From Mya arenaria (Eukaryota > Mollusca > Bivalvia > Myida > Myidae), in the NCBI RefSeq assembly GCF_026914265.1, contig NC_069124.1, positions 25,120,489-25,184,488 on the forward strand: a stretch of DNA of 64,000 bases, given 5' to 3'. Below are positions 1 to 12,600 of this stretch, piece after piece. A model generated the notes under the pieces. It was not told where the DNA came from. It did not search any database and saw only the letters and a program-made list of their open reading frames with translations. Positions within the stretch are counted from its first letter, which is position 1; each line of letters opens with the position of its first letter. A program made the translations under genes and the position numbers.

Positions 1-99
1 CAGGGCCCCCTGATAGGTAAAAACACGGCCCATATCCCCTGGTTAACCCCAGTATTCCCCCGGACCTGGGGTGGGGGGGGGTACAATTGACTGGTGCAC
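1..99. repeat. Element I, copy 1 (right part, cut by window start)
   Basis: The right-hand end of a TIR element seen four more times here (39641, 42709, 53976, 60897). It keeps the terminal motif CAATTGACTGGTGCA preceded by a GC-rich, G-run-containing body that contrasts with the AT-rich flanks. The left end lies outside the window. Non-autonomous, with no coding capacity seen. Confidence 0.8.
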
Positions 100-2009
100 T
101 AAGTTGACAGATGTTGTCTTAAAATTGTATTTGTTCAAGGCAGATCATGCTTCACTTTACCTCCTAGGCTGTGGATAAAACCCACTCATTAGAAGTTTCC
201 TTACACATTATACTGGTCTAAATCTATAATTATTAGTCTCAATATCTTTGAGTAAATTGTCATTTTTTATTAAAAACAACACCAAATGAGTAACTGATAA
301 GATACTCAACTGATTCATTTTTTTTGTAAATAAAAGCCTTAAACAAATATTTAAACAGGTTGCTAAGCTTTTCAGCAATGTATACCAGACTTTTTTCAAT
401 AATACTTAATCTATTTTGAATAATTAGCCTTTAGATCACTCTTCACCAAATGACTCTTTTATGTCCAACTCCATAAAATGCAAACAAGAATAATTACAGT
501 TTGGATCAACATGTCTCTTAATTTTATTTTTAATATTAGTCAAGTAATAACAGAGCCATGTGTATGCAATCCAATGTAAAACTAATGATAAATTAGATTT
601 TGCTCCCATTTTTACTTTCATTTCTGTGCCAAGCCCTTTTAAGTGCATGGAGTCTTTTGGGAGACTTCACAATATTTCTGGCGCTTAATTCCCATATATG
701 GCTTTAAGTTGCCCTACAAATTTAAGTCTTCACTACAAAATATACTGTATGTCTCCACTTTAACCATAAACACACAATGAGAGGACTATTTAAAGCATTA
801 CCATGTGTCAGAATTATAGATCTTTCTTTACATTTTATTTGTCTAATTGTATTACCGGTCTCTTTAGCAATATCCTTGTGCCTCTTTGAGTACTTGGCTT
901 GACAGTTTGGTTTTTAATACATTGTTTTGAATGTTTTATTTGTACACAACAATGATGATGATGATGATGACACTATGCTATGCCAAAACCTCAACACATT
1001 TTCTTCAAACAAAAAAGGACAGTCATTCAGAATAACTTTTATTACATCATTTGAGAAAATAAACTCATACAATCAACGAAATAAACATGCATCTGTAAAA
1101 GCACAAGTCATGTTATGTGTTCGTTAAATTCAACTTAATAAAGAAAATAAATATTGGTTGCAGTAAGCAATGCGCATCACTTCTAATAAACATTCCAACA
1201 GACTGAAAAATAAATCAACACAAATGGAAAAACTGTTTGCAAGTCAGCTAGTACTTATTGTATGCCTTATCAGATTGCTATGCAAGCTGGAAGCTTACAA
1301 AATCACTCTTAAGTCTGTTGCCTAAGAAGAAACAAGTATGGACATCCTTTTCCTGAGGTCAAGAGAAAGTATCTTGGAGGTCTTGAACTCACAACCTTGA
1401 ATTTGGGGCTTATCCTCTAGACCACTTTCACCTTTTCACATTTTAAAGAGCCCAGTTTACATTATGGCATTTGCAAGGATGTGCTCTATTAACAGATTTT
1501 CTGAAGTCTTAAAAATTGAACTGAACAAAATAGTTCTCCTTTATTTGGTCTGCCGATGCCATCTGTTTCTGTTTTTGTAGTTATCTTCCCTCCATAATAT
1601 AGGAAAACCACTTAAAGCGTATATAAATCCTTTATCATTTTACCCTTTTAAAATATATGTTCAGATTTATTTAATAATCATGGACCAACAGATGACTTTT
1701 ATCTTCAACTTCACATCAGTATGTAAGTCATCAAATATTTGAGATGACAAGATGTTCCACTGAACGCTTTGTTTCCATCTTGCACTCATTTTTCCAAGGA
1801 AGGCGTTGCAGTTGTGTTAAGATGATTGCCATGCATTGCAGGTCAATCCTCATACAATGGCATTTTTTATTACATTCGGATTCCAGTGCCTGAAATAGAA
1901 AACAGAAAATACAACAATAATAGGAATTATATTTTTAGATCAATTATTTTAAAAGCCTGTACAACAACAGAAAAGTATTCATTAAACATTAAGTGCAACA
2001 CCAATTTAA
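100..2009. other. No gene seen
   Basis: AT-rich sequence with many stops in all frames. The only recognisable item is a diverged tRNA-type SINE fragment on the minus strand at about 1340-1430, related to the one at 52437-52507. A short (GAT)n run lies near 951-970. Confidence 0.5.
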
Positions 2010-2170
2010 AGCTGCATCCTCACAGTTTTACTGTTCTGACACCTTTTTTATTTTTGTCTTTAAACAAGCCAATTGGCAATTATTGTGCAAATGTATGGAA
2101 ACCAGTGATATTAGACTGCTGACATAATATCAGATCACAGTCTTTCATATACAAGTTTGAAAATTTGGTA
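2010..2170 (+). repeat. Element D, copy 1 (single arm)
   Basis: Begins directly after TTAA (2006-2009) with AGCTGCATCCTCACAG, the terminal sequence of family D (compare 26689). It then runs through the family's left arm, including the 'aaaccagtgatattagactgctgac' type stretch in diverged form. The matching right arm is not visible, so this is a solo arm or a badly decayed copy. The right boundary is approximate. Confidence 0.6.
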
Positions 2171-2555
2171 AAAATTCCTCCAACTAGTCATATAAGGTCA
2201 CACATAATAGAACAGATTTCAATTGATTGGAAAATATTTTTTTGCTATCGCTTTAAGCCGTATAATTAATTATATGTGTAAATTTAATTTAATTACTCCT
2301 TTGGGCTTTTGAAGAATGACCAAGAAGAACTGTCAATCTGTGAGAGAGCAGCTTTTAGCTCTGGACTGCTGGTTAATTAAAAAATATGAAATGAACTTGT
2401 TATCATGTTTAAATTCATCTACAATGTTGATATTTTAATACTGTCAATCCTTGTTGGTTAATTGTACAAACATGCAGGTACTTTTGGGCTTAACCCAATA
2501 GGATACTTGACTGTTAAATTATTGTCCGAATTTCGAAAATAGCACAACCATTACC

Positions 2556-2625
2556 TCATCTGCCTTTTTTCATTTGAACAAGCCGGGAATCAGAGTCAGC
2601 TGCACCCCTGGTACCATACTCGTCT
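2556..2625 (-). other. Possible coding exon of an unidentified minus-strand gene
   Basis: A GC-richer island with a good minus-strand acceptor (ttttcag) at its upstream edge and a gtaatg donor just past a TGA at 2558-2556. The frame reads DEYGTRGAADSDSRLVQMKK. A possible first exon with a strong Kozak start (ATG at 3355-3353, MADQEDVQTTKRY) lies upstream on the same strand, and another acceptor lies at about 1897. I could not find a phase-compatible join between the two exons and do not recognise the protein. Treat as a weak candidate. Confidence 0.2.
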
Positions 2626-3355
2626 CTGAAAATGACAATAAGATCAAAATTTAAATGTCTGCATTTCATTGGCACAGTAAAAATGTCAACATTTTTCAAT
2701 GTTTCTGCATCACCACCACTGGTGGATATCAAAGAATTTAGTCTTGAAAGAAATGTGTGCTGGTTTATGCGTTCAAACTTATTTTGTTAAACCAATAGCA
2801 TGAAGATCTAATTTATTTAGAGAACTATAATAGTGAACAGGGCCGAGGTATTCAATTGTGCCATTACATTAAGTTGTTTGCTACCAACACTCACGGACAT
2901 ATAAACCATACATCCTTGGTTAAAAGAATGTAAATTTTAATTATAAAAAATTAAAGTTAATGATATGAAATGTATGAGATAAATACACTGAGAAAGAAAG
3001 TCTAACATATTATCGATCTAAGTAAAGTCAGATTCAGACTTATTTGTTATTAAAAAAAACAAATAGAGTATTTGTTTTCTTAATTTTTGCCACTGATCAC
3101 TGGAGCTTCAAAATTGTTATTTACTAAATTAGAATCTATCAAATGAAAGAATACTTTACCCCACCCACTAAGAATTAATGACATTTCCAATTAGTTTCTC
3201 ATTAGGGCTCTTTTAAAACTATTTTTGTATTTTATTAAAATACAATAAGTATAAAAATAACACTTACACACAAATAAGTGGTAAAAGTTCGCTCCTCATT
3301 CTGTCTTTGGACTAACATATCTCTTGGTTGTTTGAACATCTTCTTGGTCGGCCAT

Positions 3356-4046
3356 GATGGACTATTTTCTTACGACCCGTATTATATCCGAGGCCATATC
3401 TTGATACTAGCCGAGGAGTTCCGATTGACGACGCAACAGTTTGTTGTTTGTTGATGTGACATAGCGCAATTCAAACAAAACATAATCACAAAATGATGCC
3501 CCCACCCCGATGGGTCTAAAAGTCACTGAAGCTGAGAAACTTTCGTTATACAATGCATAAATAAAATCATCGCGATGTGCAAGAATTGCATACATGTTAC
3601 CATTTCAAAACAATGCTTGATTATTTTAAAAGGTCAGAGCGCGGATTATTATTTTATTTTATTATGAATGTTATCTATCTTTTGTCCAAAATATGCATTG
3701 ATTGAAATTAGCCCATACTTATAGCTACGAGCATTACATATATACACGTTCTATAGAATGTTGCTGTTGTTTAAAATCAGCACTCAGAGCCTACTTACAC
3801 TGTATACAAGTAGCCTTCCATAAAATTTAACCATGTATGTATAAGTTGCGTACAAACAAATATACGTGAGCCTAACCATCATCGGACCACTACCACCCTC
3901 GATCCTTGGGGTCTCATTAATAGTAATTCCAAATACTCTGTATATTTATTGTTTTCGTTCGAAAATTCATTTCTTTTCATTTTGAGATTGACAAACAATC
4001 GTAGATCTACTAACATGCCCAGACAGATCAGAACAAATCATCCGAT
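3356..4046. other. No gene seen
   Basis: AT-rich stretch without a supportable exon. A short match to the end of element O ('gccgaggagttccg') sits near 3410. Confidence 0.45.
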
Positions 4047-4331
4047 GCTCCTCGGCCATTTTTTTCAAAAAGAGGTACGTTTAAGTCTGCTGCAAGAAGA
4101 TCGCGTAGTAATTATATTTATCAGTTAAACTTTATGTCTTTACTCTTGAAAATCTTAATTATGTTTGCAATAATACACTTCACTGGTAATCAATTTAAAC
4201 TTAGATCAATTTATACAACTCTAAAACACTAAAATTATTTAACGATATAATTTAAAAAGATACGAACTACTTCAACTGATGTACCGGCATACATCCGAGG
4301 TTGTTTTTGAAAAAAACTGGCCGAGGAGTTC
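4047..4331. repeat. Element O, copy 1 (TIR element, about 285 bp)
   Basis: Imperfect terminal inverted repeats: the left end reads CTCCTCGGCCATTTTTTTCA and the right end reads the complement of CTCCTCGGCCAGTTTTTTTC. No coding capacity. Related copies lie at 59108-59421 and 63912-64000. Confidence 0.6.
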
Positions 4332-6015
4332 TTAGACTCTTGAAACAGGTACGATGAAGTACGGGAAATGTGGGTGGTGCTAAAGCCCGGTATTCGGTAC
4401 TCGGTATCGCCAGGTATCCATATTACTCTCCGATACCGGGCTAGGCGGTACATCCTGTGATAAATCCTGTATCCCATGACACGGCATTTATTTCTATTTG
4501 AAGGCATCTATAAAACATTACAACAGCTGTTTTAGAATTATAATAATGTGTTGTTGTTGTTGTTTTGTTTTGTGCTTCGATCTGTTGGTTTGATTGTTCT
4601 AGTAATGCTATCATAAATTGCATGGTTATCCCCGGTATAATATTGTTAGAATAAGAAATACAGAAATGCACAAAAATAATTTATTACTTGATATTGGATA
4701 TTCTCCTTAAGTATAAATTGGTGTTAGAAATGATACCCACCGGAAATTCAATATAAACAAAAAATATGATTATAATATTGCTTTCTTGAATGCTTTCTGT
4801 TTTATCTATGATTGCTCACTGTCAATGCTTGCGAAATAAAACAGCGGTTTATTTAAACCAGAATGTAACCGTTATAATTATTGTGTATACGAGTATGTGT
4901 ATTTTATAACCTAATGTGCCAGGTATAATGCCGTAATGGTATACGTGAAAAGGGCCTTTGACTTTGATACGCAATGTAGATGGCATAATGAAATATGAAA
5001 CTTATTGAAACATTAATAAATTGTTTTGAGTGGATAAATGATTGACTACACAATTATTACGAGGAGTATCTTATGTGGTCCTAGTCTTTTGGTTGATATA
5101 AAATAACAAATACGGAAATCCCTAATTCAAAACATTAACTATGTTCAAAGGCATTCAACTTCAGTAATAAAATGTTATGGTCACGTTGGTATCTGTATCC
5201 CTTAATATGTGTATTTTGATGAACAAACAAACTGATTCCTTATAAAACAAAACTTGATCAGATCACAAAATGACAGCATACGAGTCGGCAATTAGATAAC
5301 ACTTTCTATACCATTTTATTTAAATAGTGAAAGTATTGTCCATGCGTTCAGTTGAAAAGCATACACATTAAAAATATTAAATGCATGAATACCATCTTTA
5401 CTATTTATATATCCATTGAAAATATACATATAAGACGCTGGATTATCTTTTTTTTCTTTTTAGTAGTGGCATTCGTATTGAAATTCAATCAAATCAGTAA
5501 AAAAACTTTCAAAACATTGTTATAGCATACCTGAAAGAGTTTTTACCGTAGGCAGTTGTTCTTTCATCTTCAATCTGTAAAATATTAGAAAATCTAAATT
5601 TGTATTGTTGATTTTTTTACAACAAGGCCAGATAAAACCCGGTGGAGCAATGTTGTTGACAATTCTGAATGTTTCAAGAGGCATAGTCCGCGAATATGTA
5701 AGGTATGCATATTTTTTTAACAAATTATTCAGCAGAAATGGAGACAATCATGATTATACAAATCTAGTAGATCTCCCGAATCTTCTCCATTTTTATAACA
5801 TAAACAAGTAATAGTAGTAAAGTACTAAGTATATTTAACCTATTTAGTGGCTATTTAGTATTTTGTGACCTTTCCTCTTAGAATGTTGACTTTTGCTGTG
5901 CAGCTCTCTTACATGTACTACTGACATGAGTATCAAAATCCAAGGTGCAGTCAATGTTCACTCATAATAGTTCCACAGTCTCATCACAAGAGATTTGTGT
6001 ACTGCCAAGATTTAA
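4332..6015. other. No gene seen
   Basis: AT-rich sequence with no exon-like island and only short chance reading frames. A small palindromic 'ggtatc/gatacc' cluster lies near 4390-4440. Confidence 0.5.
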
Positions 6016-6358
6016 AGATGCACTCTTACTCATAAGATTAACCACAAATTAAACAATTATTTTAGTATACCAAACCGGATGAGTCAATTTAGAAAACAAT
6101 GTTTAATTTGAAAGAAAGGTGCATAAAACACGGTATTTCTACCTTTTGAGACGATAGTAGATCACAGTAAATATTTTAGCACTCACCAATCATTTAATAT
6201 TTTTGCGTTTTCAGCTATTAAATACACGGTTACAATCTTGTTTTTAGTTATTAATATTTTCCATAAATGCATTATTTAGTAAGTTGTTAAAGGTTTATTA
6301 CTCAATATATATGTTTGTTATACATGTGTATGTATTGATTTTGAATAGGAGTGTCACT
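6016..6358 (+). mobile_element. Element C, copy 1 (TTAA-flanked MITE)
   Basis: Flanked by TTAA on both sides (6012-6015, 6359-6362). The left end is AGATGCACTCTTACTC and the right end is GAGTGTCACT; the two are imperfect inverted repeats. Other copies are at 22914-23288 and, inverted, at 52788-53089. TTAA duplication is the hallmark of the piggyBac superfamily, so a non-autonomous piggyBac-type element is the likely class. Confidence 0.75.
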
Positions 6359-6879
6359 TTAACACAGGAGACCTGCTGGTAGTTTTTTTGCCCACAATAG
6401 CCTGAGGTTGCCATGAGTGGCCTGCATACAGTTTAATTCGAACCAGACAGTAAGAATTCTGCTTTCATCTTGAAGCACCTTGATAAGTTCGTCAAACTGA
6501 GGAGAGTGGGGGAGACGGTGTTATCATCTGCATAGTAGTATAGGGTGCCTTGGATGAACTATAGAAGATAAATTGATAAAACGCAAAGTAATGGTCCTGA
6601 ACTAGATCCTTGAAGAACACCCTTTTGAATGTATATGGTGCCTTGATGGATGAAATAGAAGATATCATTGATAAAATAATGGTCCTAAACTAGATCCTTG
6701 AAGAACACCCTTACCTAAATGTCAGCCCATGAGCTAATAATATTTCCTATGTCCATTGTTTGTTTTTGCTTTTTTATCAGTAAAATATGACTATTATAAA
6801 TTGGTTGAGTTGTCCGAATGTCCGAATGCAGACAGTTTATGAAGTAAAATAGTATGTGGTAGGCAAGAAAACGCTTTAA

Positions 6880-7364
6880 AGGGACTGTACTCCGTATGAT
6901 GAAATAGCGAAAAAGAAAGAAAATTGTCGAAAACTGACATAAACTTGGTATCGATGTGTACAATGCATTGAAACCTATTAACTGAAGTACCACATAGCTT
7001 ACAATTAATTTATTTTTCGCAGTTTTTTGGTACTTTTCCACTCAAAAAGATTACTAGGTATGTCTACCTAGTAGACTTCATTCCTTATGCGTGATTGGCC
7101 AGTCGATGTTATCACGTGATATTACCAAGTTAGGTATATATTTGAAAAATTCCGACCATTATGGGTTGGCCTTCGTAGCACAGTGAATACAACGCTTAAC
7201 TGCTATTTTGGCGATCCCGGTTCGAACCCGGTCTCTGACTCGATTTTTTTTTTACATTTTTTTTTACAATTATGATATCAAAGAGTAAAACATTAAATTA
7301 AATGATTGCCTGTGATTCGTTACAGAAAATAACCTTTTTGGTGCCAATCTGGTGTACAGTCCCT
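6880..7364 (+). mobile_element. Element A, copy 1: TTAA-flanked MITE with a tRNA-like insert
   Basis: Bounded by TTAA (6876-6879, 7365-7368). The ends AGGGACTGTACTCC and GGTGTACAGTCCCT are inverted repeats. The left 270 bp and right 110 bp match copy 2 (18710-19204) closely. Between them sits a tRNA-like module at about 7160-7240, with an A-box-like TAGCACAGTGAATAC and a perfect B box GGTTCGAACCC, followed by a long T run that could stop RNA polymerase III. No protein coding capacity. Confidence 0.8.
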
Positions 7365-7507
7365 TTAAACATTATATAAGAATGACAACAGCATATTCAT
7401 TGCGTTCTAAAACAAGTTTCCATCCGTCAAGGAATCTTATCAATGTAGTTTGGCAACGATGGTTCTTTCCAAAAGCACATCATATTAAGTCATTAGAAAT
7501 ATTACTA

Positions 7508-8641
7508 AGGCCACAAAAAATACCTGTGTTTCCGGTGACCCGACCGACCCTATTTTTTCCTCGCCGACCCTAATCTTTTTTTTAAGACATAAAAGTAAAA
7601 AAAAATTACTTAGTATATCGTAATTTTTTTTATATATTTTTTTAAATATATCGTCATTATTATCGTTCTTTGTCTTTCTATGTACCCGGAGAATAAACTT
7701 TCATTCCTTATTATGTATTACCGAGACGCTATGTCAACAGGAATACAAAATGGCGGCTCCATCTAATGCAGGCTACTTGCCAGGTTCCAATACACATTTC
7801 ACTAATCGTTACATTAATTTATCCGCAATTATCAATGGTTATTTATTTCGCCTTATTAAAAATAAGTCCCATCAACTGAAATCCAATTAAAAACCTTCGA
7901 AAGTTAACGACACATTTGTTGGAATGTGTCGGCTGCAGAACAAACGGTAGTATTTGTGAAGTCAGTGCACGAGCGATGATAATATCAAAGGCGCGTGGCT
8001 ATGGTTCGTATTTAATTCGGTCAGTCGGATACCGTACGATCCCATTTGATTGCCAAGATTTCGCCTAGGCTGGTAAGAAAATACCATACGATCGAAAAAA
8101 TAATAATCAATAATCGTCGTCTGGGAATCTTATAACAATGACCGAAATGTTCGAATTCACTATAAATATGAATGAAACTTTAATTGTACGAAAATAAGAT
8201 AAGTAAAATAAATCCATATCCGCGTTTACTGGTTCTATTTTTGACCTACCTCCACTTGAAGGCCTAGTTTTAGGAGCTCACAGTTGACAAGAAAATCGGC
8301 GATTTTCCTCATGCAAATTAACAAATTAGTTGATAATTGACTGTTTGGGTAGAACACTATCACAGATCTGAAGAAATTGAAGTGCTGGATTTGTTTTCTA
8401 AAAACCGATCGCGACTTATAAACGAGTATTGTATACAAAAACACCAGATTTTATGGGCAAAATTGGCGGGAAAATACTGTAGTCAAAGGTGTTTTTCTGT
8501 GACTTTTTGTAAATTATGAAACGCTTAGATATAACATAATCGTTTAATTGCATGATATGGAAAATGTGAAAAAAAAAATCCCGACCGACCCTATTTTTTT
8601 TCGCCATGTCACCGGAAACACAGGTATTTTTTTTTTGGCCT
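7508..8641 (+). mobile_element. Element J (TIR element, about 1.13 kb)
   Basis: The ends are inverted repeats: AGGCC + A-run + TACCTGTGTTTCCGGTGAC on the left and its complement ending GGCCT on the right, each followed inward by a 'cgaccgaccctatttttt' stretch. The interior from about 7780 to 8480 matches the interior of element K (36030-36535), although the two have different ends. No intact coding frame. Confidence 0.7.
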
Positions 8642-9670
8642 AAGATATGCAGACATTTGCTTACTTGGTACTTTCTCAAAAAATGGAAGTATTAGAAAAT
8701 ATGCTGACCAGTCTGTAGTGTAGTCACGCAGAGTTTCTTTCTTCTTAATTGGAGTAACTTGTGTCTGTTTAAGTTTTTTGCCAGACTCTTTCGTTTAAAT
8801 GTTTAGTGAATAGTTTTAAAATCGCTGTCAGGCCATTTTTTTTCTCGGACTATGATGTTTTATCTTGACAACCTTTCTTTTTTTAATGTGTTTTTTTACT
8901 TAAACATCATGTATTATATAATACTATATATAATCCGAGTGTGACCCCAAAAAAACGGCATCGAAATAATCCGGTACGAAACACTGTGATACCGGCTTTT
9001 AGCAATATCCATATCGGATACCGGGTTTTTGCACCACGCGGGAAATCATTCGGAACTACTCGGTCATATTCGATCGAAATCATGGTTGAGGATTGGCGGG
9101 AAATCTGTGCAAATTAACTCCCTTCGTTGGAAAAGGTACCAGTATTTATTTACATTATATGTCAGGTATAATTCATATTATATCATAAATGTCCAAAGAA
9201 GACTTCCCTTAAAGACACAAACGATGAGTCATATGTCTGTGTTTGTAATGACAAGATCTTTTAATGTGTCAGTTCTCTAACCCGTTCAGTCGACAGACAC
9301 CAGAAAGTTTGGAAAGTATACACTACAGTATTTCAACAGTTACATGTCCAATCTTGTGGTTTCATAAACCTAGAGAATATTTAGCTTTGCTTAGATCATG
9401 GTTGTTGTTGTATTTATGTACCAAGTCGTGATGAACAGGCTAGCTACAATATTGAGCGCTCCGGGATACTTTTTTATTATCTTGACATTATTTATGTATC
9501 CCCGTCTTGAGATAGTCCACCTCAATGGCCGTCAACGAGTCTTTTGGCAATTTTTTTTACTATGGCAGATTCGAGCCCTCGAAAGTTAGTACGACGTTAC
9601 ACAATTTTCAAAATAAGCTTTATTCTAAAACACTGTAGAATTAATATGTTTTATCTTTTTTACCATCAAG
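8642..9670. other. Region upstream of the BTB gene, no exon seen
   Basis: AT-rich flank before the BTB-kelch start codon. It probably contains that gene's promoter and 5' UTR, but no TATA box or other site can be singled out. Short GATACCGG-type inverted motifs lie near 8955-9025. Confidence 0.4.
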
Positions 9671-12600
9671 ATGGCTGTCAACCCTGAGAGCAGGGAAGTG
9701 GACATTAAAGAACCTTACGGTCAAGTGATGCTTCAATACCTATACCAGCAGGTGGTCAGTAAATCGGAACATTGTGATGTGGTTGTCATGGTTGGTGATG
9801 AGGTAATAACTACTTAAGTCTACTTTTACTTGACCAATTTTAGCTCGAATATTCAAAGAATAAGAAGAATAAGAAATCTTTGCTACTCACCCTGGCGTCT
9901 GCTTCAAATTCCGGTTAAAGTTTTGGGGCAAGTTGGCATTTTCACGTTAAATTCCAAAATCCTTCATTCATTTCACTTAATACTTCACACAATGAGGTTA
10001 CATAATTACATATTTTTCTAAATACAATTTAAGGCTCCTGATTGACTTGGAAGGCAGGGACCTTTCATGGGATTGTGTTTGGGGTCCTAGGGCCAAGGTC
10101 AAGGACAAGATTACTGCTACTAATATTAGATAATCATTTGGTACTGAAAAACTTTAGTAAGGGTTGACATATTCATTGAAAACCTTGTTTCATTGCATTG
10201 TGGTTTTTCTTGTTTTTTTAGTTTACTTTATTTTAATTGCTTTTTACAAGCACATATTACATCATTATTGTAATCATTTCTATATATTTACACCTCAACT
10301 TCCAATCCCTAAATGAACTGCCTTTCGGCAGTTGCGTTTATCAATCGATGAGCGCAACATCTTCAGATATGTTCGGATCACAGTTCATCGCGTAGCTATA
10401 TACATGAACATTTTTGATCTTGTTATTGTTTGTATTGTGTCAGCAGGTGCCGTTAAATATAAATAAACATTTTAGAAAGTGTTAAATTATGATATGTGTT
10501 AAATGTATTGTTGCCATAAGTGTTTCAATTTACGTTTAAAAGTGATTTCAAGTGGTTGATCTTTTCCTGGGTTATCGTGACGTCATTTGATAAAACGTTT
10601 CCGGTTAAAGTCAGGTCGTTCTATTTATAGAATGGGTAAGAAAGGATTAATAAAAGATTTTCTGAAATGAAATGAATATTTTTTTAACAATTCTTGAATG
10701 AAATAATGCACTTTTGGTGTAAATATAAGTAATGAATTGCGGGATTGATGTCATTATCAGGGATATGAACGCAATTTGGCTGGTCAAAGTACGCGTGGAG
10801 TCGACTCCACACATATTGACCAGCCCAATTGCGTTCATACCCTGATAATGACATCATTCCCGCAATTCATTCCTTAAGACAAAGCAGCTTATAGTCAAGC
10901 ACACTGCCCTACAACAGTCATCGAAATTAGACTTTTGGATCAACAAGCCTGAATTATTATATTATAGCTTGGCATCAAATTTTTGAACAAGCCCTGCTAT
11001 ATAAAATTCAGAATTTGAGCAAGCCCGAAAGACATTTTACCAGTGCAGGGCTTGCAGGCTTGTTCTAATTTCGACCACTGCTACAACAGGTCTTGTTCAC
11101 CCGTGTCATGGTGTAATTGCTGGCGTTGTGGTAGGGCAGAAATCTTGGCCAAAACTCTCAAACCAGTAAACATATTCAAATGAAACTTAGTACACATGCT
11201 TTATGAGACGATAAGCACATTAATAGCAAGGCTCTTAACTTGGGCTTGAAAAATTGTCAGGTTTGACTGAAATAACAACAACAAAACAGAATAACATTGG
11301 TGTTTGTCCTTTGTTAGATTTTTGATAAATAAAATAAGGAACTGTTTTTCTCATCATTTCTATAAGAATACTCTTATATTTACCACATTATTATTTAAAA
11401 TTGATGGGCTGTTTAACGGCATCTTTCATAATACTGTTATTTATAATCCACATTGCAGAAAGTTTCATGTATATCTGTGTTTTCTGGGTCCATCTTGTAC
11501 TGCATGTACATGTAGTTCCAAAAGCTCTAGTTAAGAATTATTAGCTGGTGACCCCATATTATAGGAATCTCAAACACACAAAAAACAGCTCCCTAAAATC
11601 ACATTACAGGCCTTTTTCTGCCCATCTTACCAGTCAGAATATCTGTCCCAATGCTAAATATGTATATTTTTCCCAATTTGAAGAGAGCAATAGACCAAAT
11701 ATGACTCAGGCATTAGAATTTAAGTTATTGTGTGCATGTTTCAGGAGATGTCCTGTCACTGGTGTGTGCTGACAACTCTTCCATATTTTCAATCTCTTTA
11801 CAACAGTGGACTTCAGGAAAAGCTAAATGGTACATCTACATTGATTTATAATGTAAACTGCTATACTATATAAGATTGTTTTTAAATTCAGAAAGTTTTA
11901 AAAAAAAAAAGGAAATATTTTGAAGGATATGTCCGATGTCAGTATTTTCATGTAACAATTTTCAGGCCCCAATTTCTCGATAATTCCTACTTAAAGTATA
12001 AATAATCTTAAAGAATTTAATATTATGCAATTTATTGAAAGATTAAAGTAGTGAGCTTAGCTTAATCCTGTTATAAGGTTTCATGAAATTGGGGCCAGAT
12101 GATAGTATAAACTCTTCTTTTATCAAATATTTCCTTTATAGAACTTTGTCAAAAAATTTATAAAAGATGTATTATAATGTCATTTAGTTTATTGAAGTTT
12201 GGCCTTGTTATTTGGCAGAAGACTGCTTATACAAGACCATTATTATCCTGTACTGGCAAAGATTTTAAACCAATCAGAATACTTCATTTTTAAATTTCCC
12301 AAGGGTTTAAACCAATCAGAATGCTTATCTCCCAACTTCTGTTTTCCATACTGGCTCTGTTTTTCCCTCAATTTCACTGTTTTGAATATGATACAGTTGA
12401 TTAATACAAAATTTAGATTAACATTATTATGAATCATTTCAGGGAAGATTGAGATCAATGTTGGAACACCGGAGGCGTTGAGACAAGTATTGACTTTCTT
12501 GTATACTGGCAAGGTCACTTTGGAATATGCCACTTTAAAGGACACCCTGCAAGTTGCAGACTATCTGCAGTTTGACAACATGAAGTATGCATTTGATAAA

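Noticed and set aside
2556-2830. Single 75-codon exon reading upstream from DEYGTRGAAD
   Set aside because: The frame stays open to about 2780 but upstream of 2625 it is AT-rich and passes through a good splice acceptor, so only the 2556-2625 part was kept as a weak candidate.
7160-7240. Genuine tRNA gene
   Set aside because: A and B boxes are good, but no clean cloverleaf or paired acceptor stem is apparent, and it sits at a fixed place within a repeated TTAA element. A covariance-model scan would be decisive.
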